64,000 nt of DNA from Burkholderia sp052045245 (lineage in GTDB: Bacteria; Pseudomonadota; Gammaproteobacteria; Burkholderiales; Burkholderiaceae), in contig NZ_JBQEON010000040.1 of assembly GCF_052045245.1 (NCBI RefSeq), positions 1-64,000 of the forward strand. Direction: 5' to 3'. The notes beneath the pieces are model-generated. The model searched no databases. It had not been told where the DNA came from and worked only from the letters and a program-made list of their open reading frames with translations. This document shows, piece by piece, positions 30,325-38,992 of the stretch; position 1 is the stretch's first letter; every line of letters begins with the position of its first letter. Made by a program: the position numbers and the translations under genes.

Positions 30325-30939
30325 TCAATCCTGCAACGGCGGGCGGGCGTCGAATGCGACGCTGCCTGACGCGCGGTCGGGTGCGGCCGGCGGGGTGGCC
30401 GCGGCCGGCGCCGAAGGCGCCGCCGGACGGCCGACGACCGGTTCGACACGCTGCCGCGCGGCGGCCGGCGCCGGTTCGGCCGGGCGCTTCGCGTCCCGGG
30501 CGTCGAGCGCCTGCGCCCTGTCCGCCCTTTCCAGCTTTTCGCGCCGCCGCACGGTCGATGCCAGCCGCACGCCACCGAGGCCCAGCAGGATCAGCGCGAC
30601 ACCGGCCACCGCCGACAGCACGCGGCCGGCGGCCGCAAGCGCGGGACCGCTGCCGGTGCCGATCGACCATACGACCGTCAGCACGCCGATCAGCCAGTTC
30701 ACATGGCCGACCGCACGTGCGACGGGCGCCGTGAGGTCACCGTTGAGCGCTGCATGAAACGCGAGCCACGCGAGCCCGAGCAGCGCGATGCCGAACGCCT
30801 GGCCGAGCATCGCCGGCTGGATATTGGCCAGCTGCAGCGCGTTGAACAGCGCCTGCCAGGGCGTCAGCACGAACAGCACGCCGAACGCCAGCAGCAGCAC
30901 GGCATCGACGATCAACACGGCTCGCAGCAGCGGTTTCAT
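30325..30939 (-). CDS. Small inner-membrane protein between guaB and guaA, function unknown
   Basis: 204 residues. Four predicted transmembrane helices (about 7-27, 43-66, 76-95, 100-125), then a Lys/Arg-rich turn (VRRREKLERADRAQALDARD) and an Ala/Pro-rich, probably disordered cytoplasmic tail of about 65 residues. The N-terminal part resembles small uncharacterised membrane proteins; no transport or catalytic motif is visible. Its start is six bases after the guaB stop, so it is likely co-transcribed and perhaps translationally coupled with guaB; 107 bases separate it from guaA. Confidence 0.72.
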   Translation of the reverse strand: MKPLLRAVLIVDAVLLLAFGVLFVLTPWQALFNALQLANIQPAMLGQAFGIALLGLAWLAFHAALNGDLTAPVARAVGHVNWLIGVLTVVWSIGTGSGPALAAAGRVLSAVAGVALILLGLGGVRLASTVRRREKLERADRAQALDARDAKRPAEPAPAAARQRVEPVVGRPAAPSAPAAATPPAAPDRASGSVAFDARPPLQD

Positions 30940-30945
30940 CGGCGA

Positions 30946-32406
30946 TCAGTCCACGTGGTAGTTGGGCGCTTCCTTCGTGATCTGCACGTCGTGCACGTGC
31001 GACTCGCGCATGCCCGCCGCGGTGATCTGGACGAATTCGGCCTTGTCGTGCAGCTCGTCGATCGTCTTGCAGCCGCAGTAGCCCATGCTGGCACGCACGC
31101 CGCCGACCAGCTGGAACAGGATCGCGTTGACCGAGCCCTTGTATGCGACGCGGCCTTCGATGCCTTCCGGCACGAGCTTGTCGATGTTCGCGGAGTTGTC
31201 CTGGAAGTAGCGGTCTGCCGCGCCGTCCTTCATCGCACCGACCGAACCCATGCCGCGATACGACTTGTACTGGCGGCCCTGGTACAGGAACACGTCGCCC
31301 GGCGCCTCTTCGGTGCCCGCGAACATGCTGCCCATCATCACCGCGTTCGCGCCGGCCGCGAGCGCCTTCGACACGTCCCCCGAGAAACGCACGCCGCCAT
31401 CGGCGATGCACGGCACGCCGGTGCCCTTCAGCGCTTCCGCGACGTTCGCGATCGCGCTGATCTGCGGCACGCCGACGCCCGCGACGATCCGCGTCGTGCA
31501 GATCGAGCCCGGGCCGATACCGACCTTGACCGCATCCGCGCCGTATTCGACGAGTGCCTTCGCGGCGGCTGCCGTCGCGATGTTGCCGCCGATCACCTCG
31601 ACGTGCGGGAAGTTCTGCTTGACCCAGCGCACGCGCTCGAGCACGCCCTTGCTGTGACCGTGCGCGGTATCGACGACGATCACGTCGACGCCGGCCTGCA
31701 CCAGCAGTTCGACGCGCTCTTCGTTGTCGGGGCCGACGCCGACCGCCGCGCCTGCGCGCAGCTTGCCGTGCTCGTCCTTGCACGCATCCGGGTGTTCGGT
31801 CTGCTTCGTGATGTCCTTGACGGTCATCAGGCCGCGCAGTTCGAACGCGTCGTTGACGACCAGCACGCGCTCGAGGCGGTGGCTGTGCATCAGCGCCTTC
31901 GCTTCGGCGAGCGGCGTGCCTTCCCTGACCGTGACGAGACGGTCGCGCGGCGTCATGATCGACTTGACCGGTTCGTCGAGGCGCGATTCGAAACGCAGGT
32001 CGCGGTTCGTGACGATGCCGACGAGCTGCGGGCCTTCGACGACCGGGAAGCCCGAAATGCCATGCTGGCGCGACAGCGCGATCACGTCGCGCACCTTCAT
32101 CTGCGGCGGCACCGTGATCGGGTCACGGACGACGCCCGATTCGAAACGCTTGACCTTCGCGACCTCGCGAGCCTGCTCGGCCGGCGTGAGGTTCTTGTGG
32201 ACGATACCCACACCACCCTGCTGCGCCATCGCGATCGCCAGGCGACCTTCGGTAACGGTGTCCATCGCGGCGGACACGAGCGGCATGTTCAGGGAGATGT
32301 TGCGGGTCAGCTTGGTCTTCAGGCTGGTGTCGCGCGGGAGAACGTCGGAAAAGGCGGGAACGAGGAGCACGTCATCGAAAGTGAGTGCTTTTTGGATCAG
32401 ACGCAT
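30946..32406 (-). CDS. guaB: Inosine-5'-monophosphate dehydrogenase
   Basis: 486 residues. Oxidises IMP to XMP with NAD+, the entry step to GMP. TIM barrel interrupted by two CBS domains (about 95-205). Catalytic Cys303 is in GPGSICTTR, with the nucleotide site IADGGVRFSGDVSKALAAGA and the flap GSVGAMKDGAADRY. Typical length. First gene of the guaB-membrane protein-guaA run. Confidence 0.98.
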   Translation of the reverse strand: MRLIQKALTFDDVLLVPAFSDVLPRDTSLKTKLTRNISLNMPLVSAAMDTVTEGRLAIAMAQQGGVGIVHKNLTPAEQAREVAKVKRFESGVVRDPITVPPQMKVRDVIALSRQHGISGFPVVEGPQLVGIVTNRDLRFESRLDEPVKSIMTPRDRLVTVREGTPLAEAKALMHSHRLERVLVVNDAFELRGLMTVKDITKQTEHPDACKDEHGKLRAGAAVGVGPDNEERVELLVQAGVDVIVVDTAHGHSKGVLERVRWVKQNFPHVEVIGGNIATAAAAKALVEYGADAVKVGIGPGSICTTRIVAGVGVPQISAIANVAEALKGTGVPCIADGGVRFSGDVSKALAAGANAVMMGSMFAGTEEAPGDVFLYQGRQYKSYRGMGSVGAMKDGAADRYFQDNSANIDKLVPEGIEGRVAYKGSVNAILFQLVGGVRASMGYCGCKTIDELHDKAEFVQITAAGMRESHVHDVQITKEAPNYHVD

Positions 32407-32432
32407 GGCAAATCCTATGGGCGCAAAAGCGA

Positions 32433-32461
32433 ATTATACGCGAAGCGCTGCGAATTTTCAC
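32433..32461 (-). promoter_or_regulatory. guaB promoter
   Basis: On the minus strand a perfect TATAAT (32438-32433) lies about 27 bases before the guaB ATG. A weak -35 (GTGAAA, 32461-32456) is spaced 17 bases away. The AT-rich flank supports it. The remaining spacer (32462-32683) holds no gene I can support and no purine-riboswitch-like structure. Confidence 0.65.
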
Positions 32462-32683
32462 AACACGAACAACGGGTTAGCCGCCTCCAGGCGTTCGGGG
32501 GCGGAATCGTTCGGATCGCCGTTCGGTTCGTTTTCGATCGCCTTTCGTTTCACCCCGGCATCGCCCCATTCGCGCAAGCGGCCGGAATCGGGCCGATCGC
32601 GTGTCGTTGCAGGACAACGCCGGCCCCGACGACGGCACCTCCGGCAGCCCCGTTCGACGCACCGAAACGGGCTCGAAGCGGCA

Positions 32684-33517
32684 CTAGGCCAGCCCGCCCG
32701 CGGCGCACGCGATCATCGCCGCGCCGGCGCCGATCGCAACGCCCCCGACGATCCGGGCGACGCGTCCACCGGCCGGCGCCAGCCGCTCGGCGGCGATCGC
32801 CACCGTCACGACGGCCATCACGCGCAGATCCATCACGCCGGCCGCCAGTGCAATGGCCATCAGGTTCCCGCAACACGCGCCGCAGCGTAGCGCAGCGCGC
32901 ACGCCGTGCCGCCATGCAGCGCCCGTTTCAGCCGCCACCGGCCGCGCGCCTGCGCCAGCCGCCGCGTGCCGGCAACAGGCAAGCTGACGCAGCTTCCAGC
33001 CGGAAAACTGCAGCACGCCCGCACCGATCACGAGCGCACCGGCCGCAAACGGCATCGCACCGGCGAGCGCAGGCAGCCGCGCGGCTTCCACCGCCAACGC
33101 GCGACCGACAGGAAACGCCACCGCACCCAGCGCCATCCATACGGAGAAATAGCCGGCGCCGGCGACCGCGACCGCGACGAACGCCGCCGCGCGCGCCGCG
33201 CCCACCATGCCAAGCGCCTGCCGATAGCGCCAGAGCACCGGTGCCAGCACCGGCAGCATCATCGTCACCGTCATCGCGCCCCACATGCCGGCAAACGCGG
33301 CGAACGCGCGCCCCGCGCCCCATCCGCACGGCCCGAGCCAGCCGGCCGACAACGTCCAGCCGCCCGCCATCGGCATCCCGCCCGTCGCGTCCATCGATGC
33401 GTGCTGCGCGAGCGTCGCCCACACGGCGGCGACGAACACCGCGACGAGCGCGGCACCGAACGCCCTCCCGCCGCCGCCCGCAGCGCCGGGCGCGGCCCGT
33501 TCCGTCGTCGTGCTCAT
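32684..33517 (-). CDS. DUF2182 integral membrane protein
   Basis: 277 residues. About seven transmembrane helices with the DUF2182 core AGMWGAMTVTMMLPVLAPVLWRYR (about 78-101), where the WxxMTxxMMLP region is Met-rich, then YFSVWMALGAVAFPVG and a Cys/His-rich cytoplasmic or lumenal loop (LACCRHAAAG, LRCGACCGNLMA). The Cys and Met clusters suggest metal binding, as the family description implies, but no function is known. ATG 33517 with GGGAG upstream is preferred; a GTG directly abutting the DUF899 stop (33547) would add ten residues. Follows DUF899 in the same direction. Confidence 0.82.
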   Translation of the reverse strand: MSTTTERAAPGAAGGGGRAFGAALVAVFVAAVWATLAQHASMDATGGMPMAGGWTLSAGWLGPCGWGAGRAFAAFAGMWGAMTVTMMLPVLAPVLWRYRQALGMVGAARAAAFVAVAVAGAGYFSVWMALGAVAFPVGRALAVEAARLPALAGAMPFAAGALVIGAGVLQFSGWKLRQLACCRHAAAGAGARPVAAETGAAWRHGVRAALRCGACCGNLMAIALAAGVMDLRVMAVVTVAIAAERLAPAGGRVARIVGGVAIGAGAAMIACAAGGLA

Positions 33518-33547
33518 CGCCCGCTCCCGCTGCTCGCCGGCCCGCAC

Positions 33548-34312
33548 TCAACCGCGCGCGTACTCGTCATGACGGCGCCACCACACGCCCGTCTCGTTGC
33601 GGCCGAGCGGCGCGCGATCGAGCCACTGGTACATTCCCCACAACCCGTCCAGCCCGCGCGCGTAGGTCGAATACGTGTGATAAACGACACCGTCCTCGCG
33701 CACGAACGCGCTCATCCCCGGCCGGTCGAGCGAATACGTGGCGGCGTCGGTGCCGCACGTCGCCGCGAACTGCGCGACCGCCGCCGGCGGCGGATCCATG
33801 TCCATCGCGTGGCCGGCCCGCGCATAGTTGTATTCGACGTCCCCGGTGCGCTGCTGCGCTTCGGTGAACGACACGTTGAAGTCGAAGTTGAAGTCGCCGC
33901 CCGCCGACGACGCCCACGGGAAGTGCCAGCCCATCCGCTGCCGGTACGCGAGCAGCTTCGCGAGCGGCGCACGGGACACCGCTGCGAGCGTCACGTCGTG
34001 ATTCGCGAGATGAATCGCAAAACCGTCGAAGCCGTCGGCCAGCGCCGAGCATGACGGGCAGCCGGCCGTGTAGTCGGGACCGAACATGAAGTGATAGACG
34101 AGCAGTTGCGAGCGGCCGCCGAACAGATCGCCGAGCGTCGCCGGCCCGGCCTCGGTATCGAACCGGTAGGCGTGGTCGACGCGCACCCACGGCAGCGCCT
34201 GGCGCCGCCGCGCGAGTTCGTCGCTGTGCCGCGTCAGCGTCTTTTCTGCGTCGAGCAGCGCGCGGCGCGCCGCCAGCCATTCGTCGCGCGTTCCGGTGAG
34301 ATGGTTCGTCAT
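33548..34312 (-). CDS. DUF899 thioredoxin-fold protein
   Basis: 254 residues. The DUF899 family (thioredoxin-like fold) is identified by EWLAARRALLDAEKTLTRHSDELARRRQALPWV at the start, LVYHFMFGPDYTAGCPSCSALADGFDG with a CxxC motif (about 85-88), and the end GVVYHTYSTYARGLDGLWGMYQWLD, followed by a RNExxxWWRRHDEY end. The CPSC pair could be redox active. Neighbouring DUF2182 starts 30 bases downstream. The divergent HTH gene begins 113 bases away, so both promoters share that spacer. Confidence 0.88.
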   Translation of the reverse strand: MTNHLTGTRDEWLAARRALLDAEKTLTRHSDELARRRQALPWVRVDHAYRFDTEAGPATLGDLFGGRSQLLVYHFMFGPDYTAGCPSCSALADGFDGFAIHLANHDVTLAAVSRAPLAKLLAYRQRMGWHFPWASSAGGDFNFDFNVSFTEAQQRTGDVEYNYARAGHAMDMDPPPAAVAQFAATCGTDAATYSLDRPGMSAFVREDGVVYHTYSTYARGLDGLWGMYQWLDRAPLGRNETGVWWRRHDEYARG

Positions 34313-34425
34313 TGCGGGTTCCTCCTTTCGACAGGGATCCGGGCACGGCGCATCTGCCGTGTGCGTGGTGCTAGATTAGGGCCGGGCATCGGACCGCAGG
34401 GAGTGACAACTGTGTCGGGATTCGG

Positions 34426-35646
34426 ATGGATTCACTGATCACGGCTGCCGCGCGTGCACTCGCGGCGGGTGATCCGCTCGGCGCGCTGAACCGCGTCGCG
34501 CTGCGCGACGACGCGCCGGCGCTCGCGTTGCGCGGCATCGCGATGGCGCAGCTCGGCGATTTCGAGCGCGCGCGGACGCTCGTGCGCGGCGCGGCCCGCG
34601 CATTCGGCACGAAGGAAGCCGTCGCGCGGGCGCGTTGCGTCGTCGCGGAAGCCGAGATCGCGCTCGCGTCGCGCGACCTCGGCTGGCCATCGCGCGCACT
34701 CGACGCCGCCTGCGCGACGCTCGACGCGCACGGCGACCGCGCGAACGCCGCGCATGCGCGCTATCTCGGCGTGCGCCGGCTGCTGCTGATCGGACATATC
34801 GACGACGCCGAACGGCAGCTCGCGACCCTCGACCCCGAACGGCTGCCGGCCGCGTCGCGCGCGGCGCACGAACTGATCGCGGCAGGTATCGCGATGCGCC
34901 GCATCCGCCCGCACGCGGCGCGCATGGCCCTCGCCCGTGCGCGCGCGGCCGCGCAGGACGCCGGCATCGCCGCGCTGACGGCCGAAGTCGAGACGGCCGC
35001 GCGCGTGCTCGATACGCCGGCCGCGCGCCTCATCGCGCACGGCGCGTCGCGGCTCGTGTTGCTCGACGAGGTCGAGGCGCTGCTCGAGTCGAACGCGCTG
35101 GTCGTCGATGCGTGCCGTCATGCGGTGCGCGACGCGCGTACCACCGTGTCGCTTGCCCGCCGCCCGGTGCTGTTCGTGCTGGCCCGCATGCTCGGCGAAG
35201 CGTGGCCTGCCGACGTATCGAGAAACGCGCTGGTCGGCGCGGCGTTTCGCGCGAAGCACGCGGACGAATCGCATCGCGCCCGCCTGCGCGTCGAGATCGG
35301 CCGCCTGCGCGCGATGCTGCGGCCGCTCGCGAACGTCACCGCGACGCCGGGCGGCTTCGCACTCGAGCCGCTCGGCCTGCGCGAGACCGTCGTGCTCGCG
35401 CGTCCGGTCGACGACCGCCACGCGGCCGTGCTCGCGCTGCTGGCCGACGGCGAGGCGTGGTCGAGCTCCGCATTGGCGCTCGCGCTTGGCGCGAGCCAGC
35501 GCACCGTGCAACGCGCGCTCGACGCGCTCGTCGAAGCGGACAAGGTGCAGGCGCTCGGCCGCGGCCGCGCGCGCCGCTGGATGACGCCCCCGCTGCCCGG
35601 ATTCGCGACGACCTTGTTACTCCCCGCGCCGCTACCGGGCGACTAG
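34426..35646 (+). CDS. Large helical protein with C-terminal winged-helix, putative regulator
   Basis: 406 residues, extremely Ala/Arg/Leu-rich. Residues 1-200 are a series of TPR-like helical pairs (AAGDPLGALNRVAL, AQLGDFERARTLVRGAARAF, IGHIDDAERQLATL). A middle region (about 210-330) contains an RLRVEIGRLRAMLRPLANVTATPGGFAL segment like the transcriptional-activator DNA-binding folds of the BTAD/OmpR type. The end (about 340-390) reads as a winged helix (LLADGEAWSSSALALALGASQRTVQRALDALVEADKVQALGRGRARRWM). There is no receiver or known sensor domain. Divergent from DUF899, it may control that gene or the propeller gene 30 bases downstream. Confidence 0.72.
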   Translation: MDSLITAAARALAAGDPLGALNRVALRDDAPALALRGIAMAQLGDFERARTLVRGAARAFGTKEAVARARCVVAEAEIALASRDLGWPSRALDAACATLDAHGDRANAAHARYLGVRRLLLIGHIDDAERQLATLDPERLPAASRAAHELIAAGIAMRRIRPHAARMALARARAAAQDAGIAALTAEVETAARVLDTPAARLIAHGASRLVLLDEVEALLESNALVVDACRHAVRDARTTVSLARRPVLFVLARMLGEAWPADVSRNALVGAAFRAKHADESHRARLRVEIGRLRAMLRPLANVTATPGGFALEPLGLRETVVLARPVDDRHAAVLALLADGEAWSSSALALALGASQRTVQRALDALVEADKVQALGRGRARRWMTPPLPGFATTLLLPAPLPGD

Positions 35647-35676
35647 GATGACTACACCAACGACGAGGTGACAGAC

Positions 35677-36360
35677 ATGAAACGCTCCAGCGCAGCCATC
35701 CTCCGCGAATACGGCCCGTTTCCAGGCGGCAACGGCGTGCACGGCGTCACATTCGACGGGCAGCACGTGTGGTTCGCGTCCGGCGACAAGCTGAACGCGC
35801 TCGATCCGGAACGCGGCACGACCGTGCGCACCCTCGACGTCGCCGCGCACGCGGGCACCGCGTTCGACGGCCGTCACCTGTTCCAGATCATCGAGGACCG
35901 CATCGAGAAGATCGACCCGGAATCGGGCCGCGTGCTCGCGACCATCCCCGCGCCCGGCGGCGGCGCCGATTCCGGGCTCGCGTGGGCCGAAGGCACGCTG
36001 TGGGTCGGCCAGTACCGCGAGCGCAAGATTCATCAGGTGGATCCGCAATCGGGCGCCGTGCTGCGCACGATCGAATCGAACCGATTCGTCACCGGCGTGA
36101 CGTGGGTTGACGGCGAGCTGTGGCACGGCACCTGGGAAGCCGACGAGAGCGAGCTGCGGCGGATCGACCCGCGCACCGGTCAGGTGCTCGAACAGGTCGA
36201 CATGCCGCCCGGCGTCGGCGTGTCGGGGCTGGAATCCGACGGTCGCGACGTCTTCTACTGCGGCGGCGGCAGCAGCGGCAAGCTGCGCACCGTGCGCCGC
36301 CCGGCGAGGGCACGCGCGGCAGGCGACAGCGCGGCGGCGACCGAGCCGGTCGATTGCTGA
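35677..36360 (+). CDS. Beta-propeller (glutamine cyclotransferase / SMP-30-like) protein
   Basis: 227 residues. Five to six repeats of a YVTN/NHL-like blade (GVHGVTFDGQHVWFASGDKLNALDPERG, GTAFDGRHLFQIIEDRIEKIDPESGRVL, GLAWAEGTLWVGQYRERKIHQVDPQSG, GVTWVDGELWHGTWEADESELRRIDPRTG). Each ends in a D-P-x-[ST]G turn. The arrangement resembles small glutamine-cyclotransferase-type propellers; no signal peptide is present, so it is cytoplasmic. The last 25 residues are low complexity. ATG 35677 has GAGG 8 bases upstream. Possibly co-transcribed with the HTH gene. Confidence 0.72.
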   Translation: MKRSSAAILREYGPFPGGNGVHGVTFDGQHVWFASGDKLNALDPERGTTVRTLDVAAHAGTAFDGRHLFQIIEDRIEKIDPESGRVLATIPAPGGGADSGLAWAEGTLWVGQYRERKIHQVDPQSGAVLRTIESNRFVTGVTWVDGELWHGTWEADESELRRIDPRTGQVLEQVDMPPGVGVSGLESDGRDVFYCGGGSSGKLRTVRRPARARAAGDSAAATEPVDC

Positions 36361-36558
36361 GCGCTCGGCGCCGCTTGCCGATCGCCGGAATGCGGCCCGT
36401 CCCGCCGGGCCGTGACGCCCGAACAAACAGGACCGGATCGGCCCGATCCCCTCAACCGATCCCGAGCCTCACCCCGTCCGAGTGCAGGAATGAACAAGAC
36501 GCGCTCGCGCCGCCATCGCTAAGATGCGCGCTCGTCAGGCACTTGTTCGGAGCAGTCG

Positions 36559-37524
36559 ATGCAGCGCGGTGTGGTGTATGGCGTCCTCGCGGGCGCGTTG
36601 TGGGGCATGGTATTTCTCGTGCCGCGGCTGTTGACCGACTTCTCGCCGCTGCTGCTGAGCGCGGGCCGCTACGCGATGTACGGCCTCGTGTCGCTGGCGG
36701 CCGCACTGCCGGCCGCCCGCTCGCTGCTTGCGCGGCTGACCCGCGAGGACGTCGTCGCGCTCGCAAGGCTCGCGCTGATCGGCAACGTCGCCTACTACAT
36801 GCTGCTCTCCGGCGCCGTGCACCTGATCGGCATCGCGCCCAGTTCGCTGATCGTCGGCGTGCTGCCCGTGACCGTCACCCTCGCGGGCCTCGGCGATCAC
36901 GGCGCGGTACCGCTGCGGCGCCTCGCCGCCCCGCTCGCGCTGGTGATCGGCGGCATCGTCTGCATCAACGTCGACCTCTTCACGTCGGAAGCCGCGCATG
37001 CGACGACGCTCGGCCAGAAGCTCGCCGGCATCGCATGCGCAAGCGGCGCGCTCGCGAGCTGGACCTGGTACGCCGTCGCGAACGCGCGCTACCTGCAGCG
37101 CCACCACCATTTCGGCGGCAACGAGTGGTCGGTGCTGTGGGGCGTCGTCACGGGCCTGATCGGCGGCCTCTGCTGGCTCGCGATCCTCGCGCTGCCGGCC
37201 GGCACGGCGCAGGCGGCCGTCCCGGCAGCGCGCTGGCACCTGTTCTGGCTGCTGAACCTCGTGCTCGCGATCGGCGCATCGTGGCTCGGCAACGGACTGT
37301 GGAACGCGGCATCGAAGCGGCTGCCGCTCACGCTGTCGGGCCAGCTGATCGTGTTCGAAACCGTGTTCGCGATGCTCTATGCATTCGTCTACGACCACCG
37401 GATGCCGCGTGCGCTGGAAATAGCGGCACTCGCGCTGCTGCTGGCGGGCGTCTACGGGTCGGTGCGCCGGCACAGCGGCACGCCCGACAGCACCACCGTG
37501 AACGCGAACGTCACGGCGCACTGA
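36559..37524 (+). CDS. EamA/DMT-superfamily membrane transporter
   Basis: 321 residues, about ten transmembrane helices in two EamA halves (MQRGVVYGVLAGALWGMVFLVPRLL is the typical first helix; the second repeat starts near IACASGALASWTWYAVANARYL). The family exports amino acids, purines or other metabolites; the substrate cannot be read. C-terminal tail is short and Thr-rich. Stands alone: 198 bases from the propeller gene, and convergent with ratB after 63 bases with no clear terminator. Confidence 0.85.
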   Translation: MQRGVVYGVLAGALWGMVFLVPRLLTDFSPLLLSAGRYAMYGLVSLAAALPAARSLLARLTREDVVALARLALIGNVAYYMLLSGAVHLIGIAPSSLIVGVLPVTVTLAGLGDHGAVPLRRLAAPLALVIGGIVCINVDLFTSEAAHATTLGQKLAGIACASGALASWTWYAVANARYLQRHHHFGGNEWSVLWGVVTGLIGGLCWLAILALPAGTAQAAVPAARWHLFWLLNLVLAIGASWLGNGLWNAASKRLPLTLSGQLIVFETVFAMLYAFVYDHRMPRALEIAALALLLAGVYGSVRRHSGTPDSTTVNANVTAH

Positions 37525-37587
37525 GTTCGGGCGCGCGTGGTCGGACGAATCGGAACGAAAGAGCGGGCGTGGCGCAGGCGCGACGCG

Positions 37588-37911
37588 TCAGCGCGCGTCC
37601 TTGTGCATCCACTTGCGGCCCTCGATGGAGCCCGCGCGGCGGGTCTTGTCGACGCGCCGCTGGCGCGCGAGCTTCGGATCGACGATCAACGGGCGGTAGA
37701 TCTCGACGCGGTCGTGATCGGCGAGCGGCGCGTCGAGCGGTGCGAGCTTGCCGAACACGCCGGTTTTCGCCTGCGCGAGATCGATCTCCGGGTGCAACGC
37801 GAGCACGCCGCTCGCGTCGATCGCCGCGCGCACGGTCGCGCCTTCGGGCAGCGACACCGGGATTAGCGTCTGACGATCCGGCAGCGCGTAGCAGACTTCG
37901 ATCGACAGCAT
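37588..37911 (-). CDS. RnfH/RatB family ubiquitin-like protein
   Basis: 107 residues. IEVCYALPDRQTLIPVSLPEGATVRAAIDASGVLALHPEIDLAQAKTGVFGKLAPLDAPLADHDRVEIYRPLIVDPKLARQRR is the complete RnfH (beta-grasp) signature. The LIVDPKxARxxR end is diagnostic. Its function is unclear; in E. coli the gene is ratB/rnfH, beside ratA. ATG is four bases past the ratA stop, so the pair is one transcript. The gene order smpB, ratA, ratB is conserved with E. coli. Confidence 0.92.
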   Translation of the reverse strand: MLSIEVCYALPDRQTLIPVSLPEGATVRAAIDASGVLALHPEIDLAQAKTGVFGKLAPLDAPLADHDRVEIYRPLIVDPKLARQRRVDKTRRAGSIEGRKWMHKDAR

Positions 37912-37915
37912 CGCG

Positions 37916-38353
37916 TCACCCCTTCCCGTAGCGCTGGTCGGCGCGTTTGACGAACGAATCGACGAACGTGTTCGCGATATGGCTGAACACGGGCCCGATG
38001 ATCTTCTCGAGCAGGATGCTCGAGAACTCGTAGTGCAGCGCGAATTCGATCTTGCACGCATCGGCGCGCAGCGGGATGAAGCGCCATGAGCCCGTGAACT
38101 TCTTGAACGGGCCGTCCGCGAACTCCATGTCGATCCGCGTCGGGCGCTGCTGCGTGTTGCGCGTCGCGAAATGCTGCTTGATGCCCTTGAAGTTGATGTC
38201 GATGCGTGCTTCCATCCCGCTGTCGTCCTGACGGCGAATTTCGATGCCGCCGCACCAGGGCAGGAAATTGGGGTAATCGGCCACGTCGGTGACGAGGTCG
38301 AACATCTGTTCCGCCGAATGACGGATCAATACGGTTTTCTGGACATCTGCCAT
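37916..38353 (-). CDS. RatA-family START-domain protein (ribosome-association toxin / CoQ-binding family)
   Basis: 145 residues of the SRPBCC/START fold: MADVQKTVLIRHSAEQMFDLVTDVADYPNFLPWCGGIEI and the later FADGPFKKFTGSWRFIPL, FEFSS-like HYEFSSILLEKIIGPVFSHIANTFVDSFVKRADQRYG. Matches RatA, reported in E. coli to bind 50S subunits and block subunit joining, and also eukaryotic Coq10, which binds ubiquinone. Either role may apply. ATG 38353 (MADVQK) is preferred over 38374. Divergent from smpB by 99 bases. Confidence 0.9.
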   Translation of the reverse strand: MADVQKTVLIRHSAEQMFDLVTDVADYPNFLPWCGGIEIRRQDDSGMEARIDINFKGIKQHFATRNTQQRPTRIDMEFADGPFKKFTGSWRFIPLRADACKIEFALHYEFSSILLEKIIGPVFSHIANTFVDSFVKRADQRYGKG

Positions 38354-38452
38354 AAATCGCGCGGCATCGCTCAAGGTGGAAACGCCAAGCCGGGCGATTC
38401 CCGCCCCGCTTTGCTAAAATCGTGATTTTAAACGAGTTGGCCCGATCCTTTC

Positions 38453-38899
38453 ATGAGCATCATCGACAACAGGAAAGCGCACTTCGATTATCACATCGAG
38501 GAACGCTACGAGGCGGGGCTCGTGCTCGAGGGCTGGGAAGTCAAGGCGCTGCGCGCCGGGCGCGGCCAGATCAAGGAAGGCTATGTGGTGGTCAAGAACG
38601 CCGAGATCTTCCTGATCGGTACCCATATCAGCCCGCTGCCCGAAGCCTCGACGCACATCCACCCCGATCCGGTCCGCACGCGCAAGCTGCTGCTGCACCG
38701 TGAGGAAATCAAGAAGCTGATCGGCAAGGTCGAGCAGCGCGGCTACACGCTCGTGCCGCTGAACTTCCACTACAAGGGCGGTCGCGTGAAATGCGACATC
38801 GCGCTCGCGAAGGGCAAGAAGCTGCACGACAAGCGCGAAACCGAAAAGAAGCGCGACTGGGAACGCGAAAAGGCCCGCATCATGCGCGCCGGCACCTGA
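38453..38899 (+). CDS. smpB: SsrA-binding protein SmpB
   Basis: 148 residues. Binds tmRNA and delivers it to stalled ribosomes for trans-translation. Family signatures are present: MSIIDNRKAHFDYHIEERYEAGLVLEGWEVKALRAGR, GYVVVKNAEIFLIGTHISPL, DPVRTRKLLLHREEIKKLIGKVEQRG, the KGGRVKCDIALAKGKKLHDKR segment, and the basic C-terminal tail that enters the mRNA channel. No tmRNA gene lies in this window. Confidence 0.98.
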   Translation: MSIIDNRKAHFDYHIEERYEAGLVLEGWEVKALRAGRGQIKEGYVVVKNAEIFLIGTHISPLPEASTHIHPDPVRTRKLLLHREEIKKLIGKVEQRGYTLVPLNFHYKGGRVKCDIALAKGKKLHDKRETEKKRDWEREKARIMRAGT

Positions 38900-38922
38900 C
38901 ACGCACACCCCGCATCGCAAAC

Positions 38923-38951
38923 GACACGGCCCGCTCGAAGCGGGCCGTGTC
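38923..38951. terminator. Strong bidirectional hairpin between smpB and the SPFH gene
   Basis: GACACGGCCCGCT and AGCGGGCCGTGTC (13 bp, perfect) around CGA, lying between two convergent genes. No U-run follows, but the stem is the most stable of the window's intergenic hairpins. Confidence 0.75.
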
Positions 38952-38992
38952 GCGTTGTGCGGTGCGCAGGCGCGCGGCATCTGCGCGCGCGC

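Noticed and set aside
32407..32683. Possible purine riboswitch before guaB
   Set aside because: No three-way junction with paired loops is visible; a plain TATAAT promoter explains the spacing.
30703..33867. 1054-codon open frame on the plus strand
   Set aside because: Antisense to guaB and the DUF2182 gene; composition is a GC artefact.
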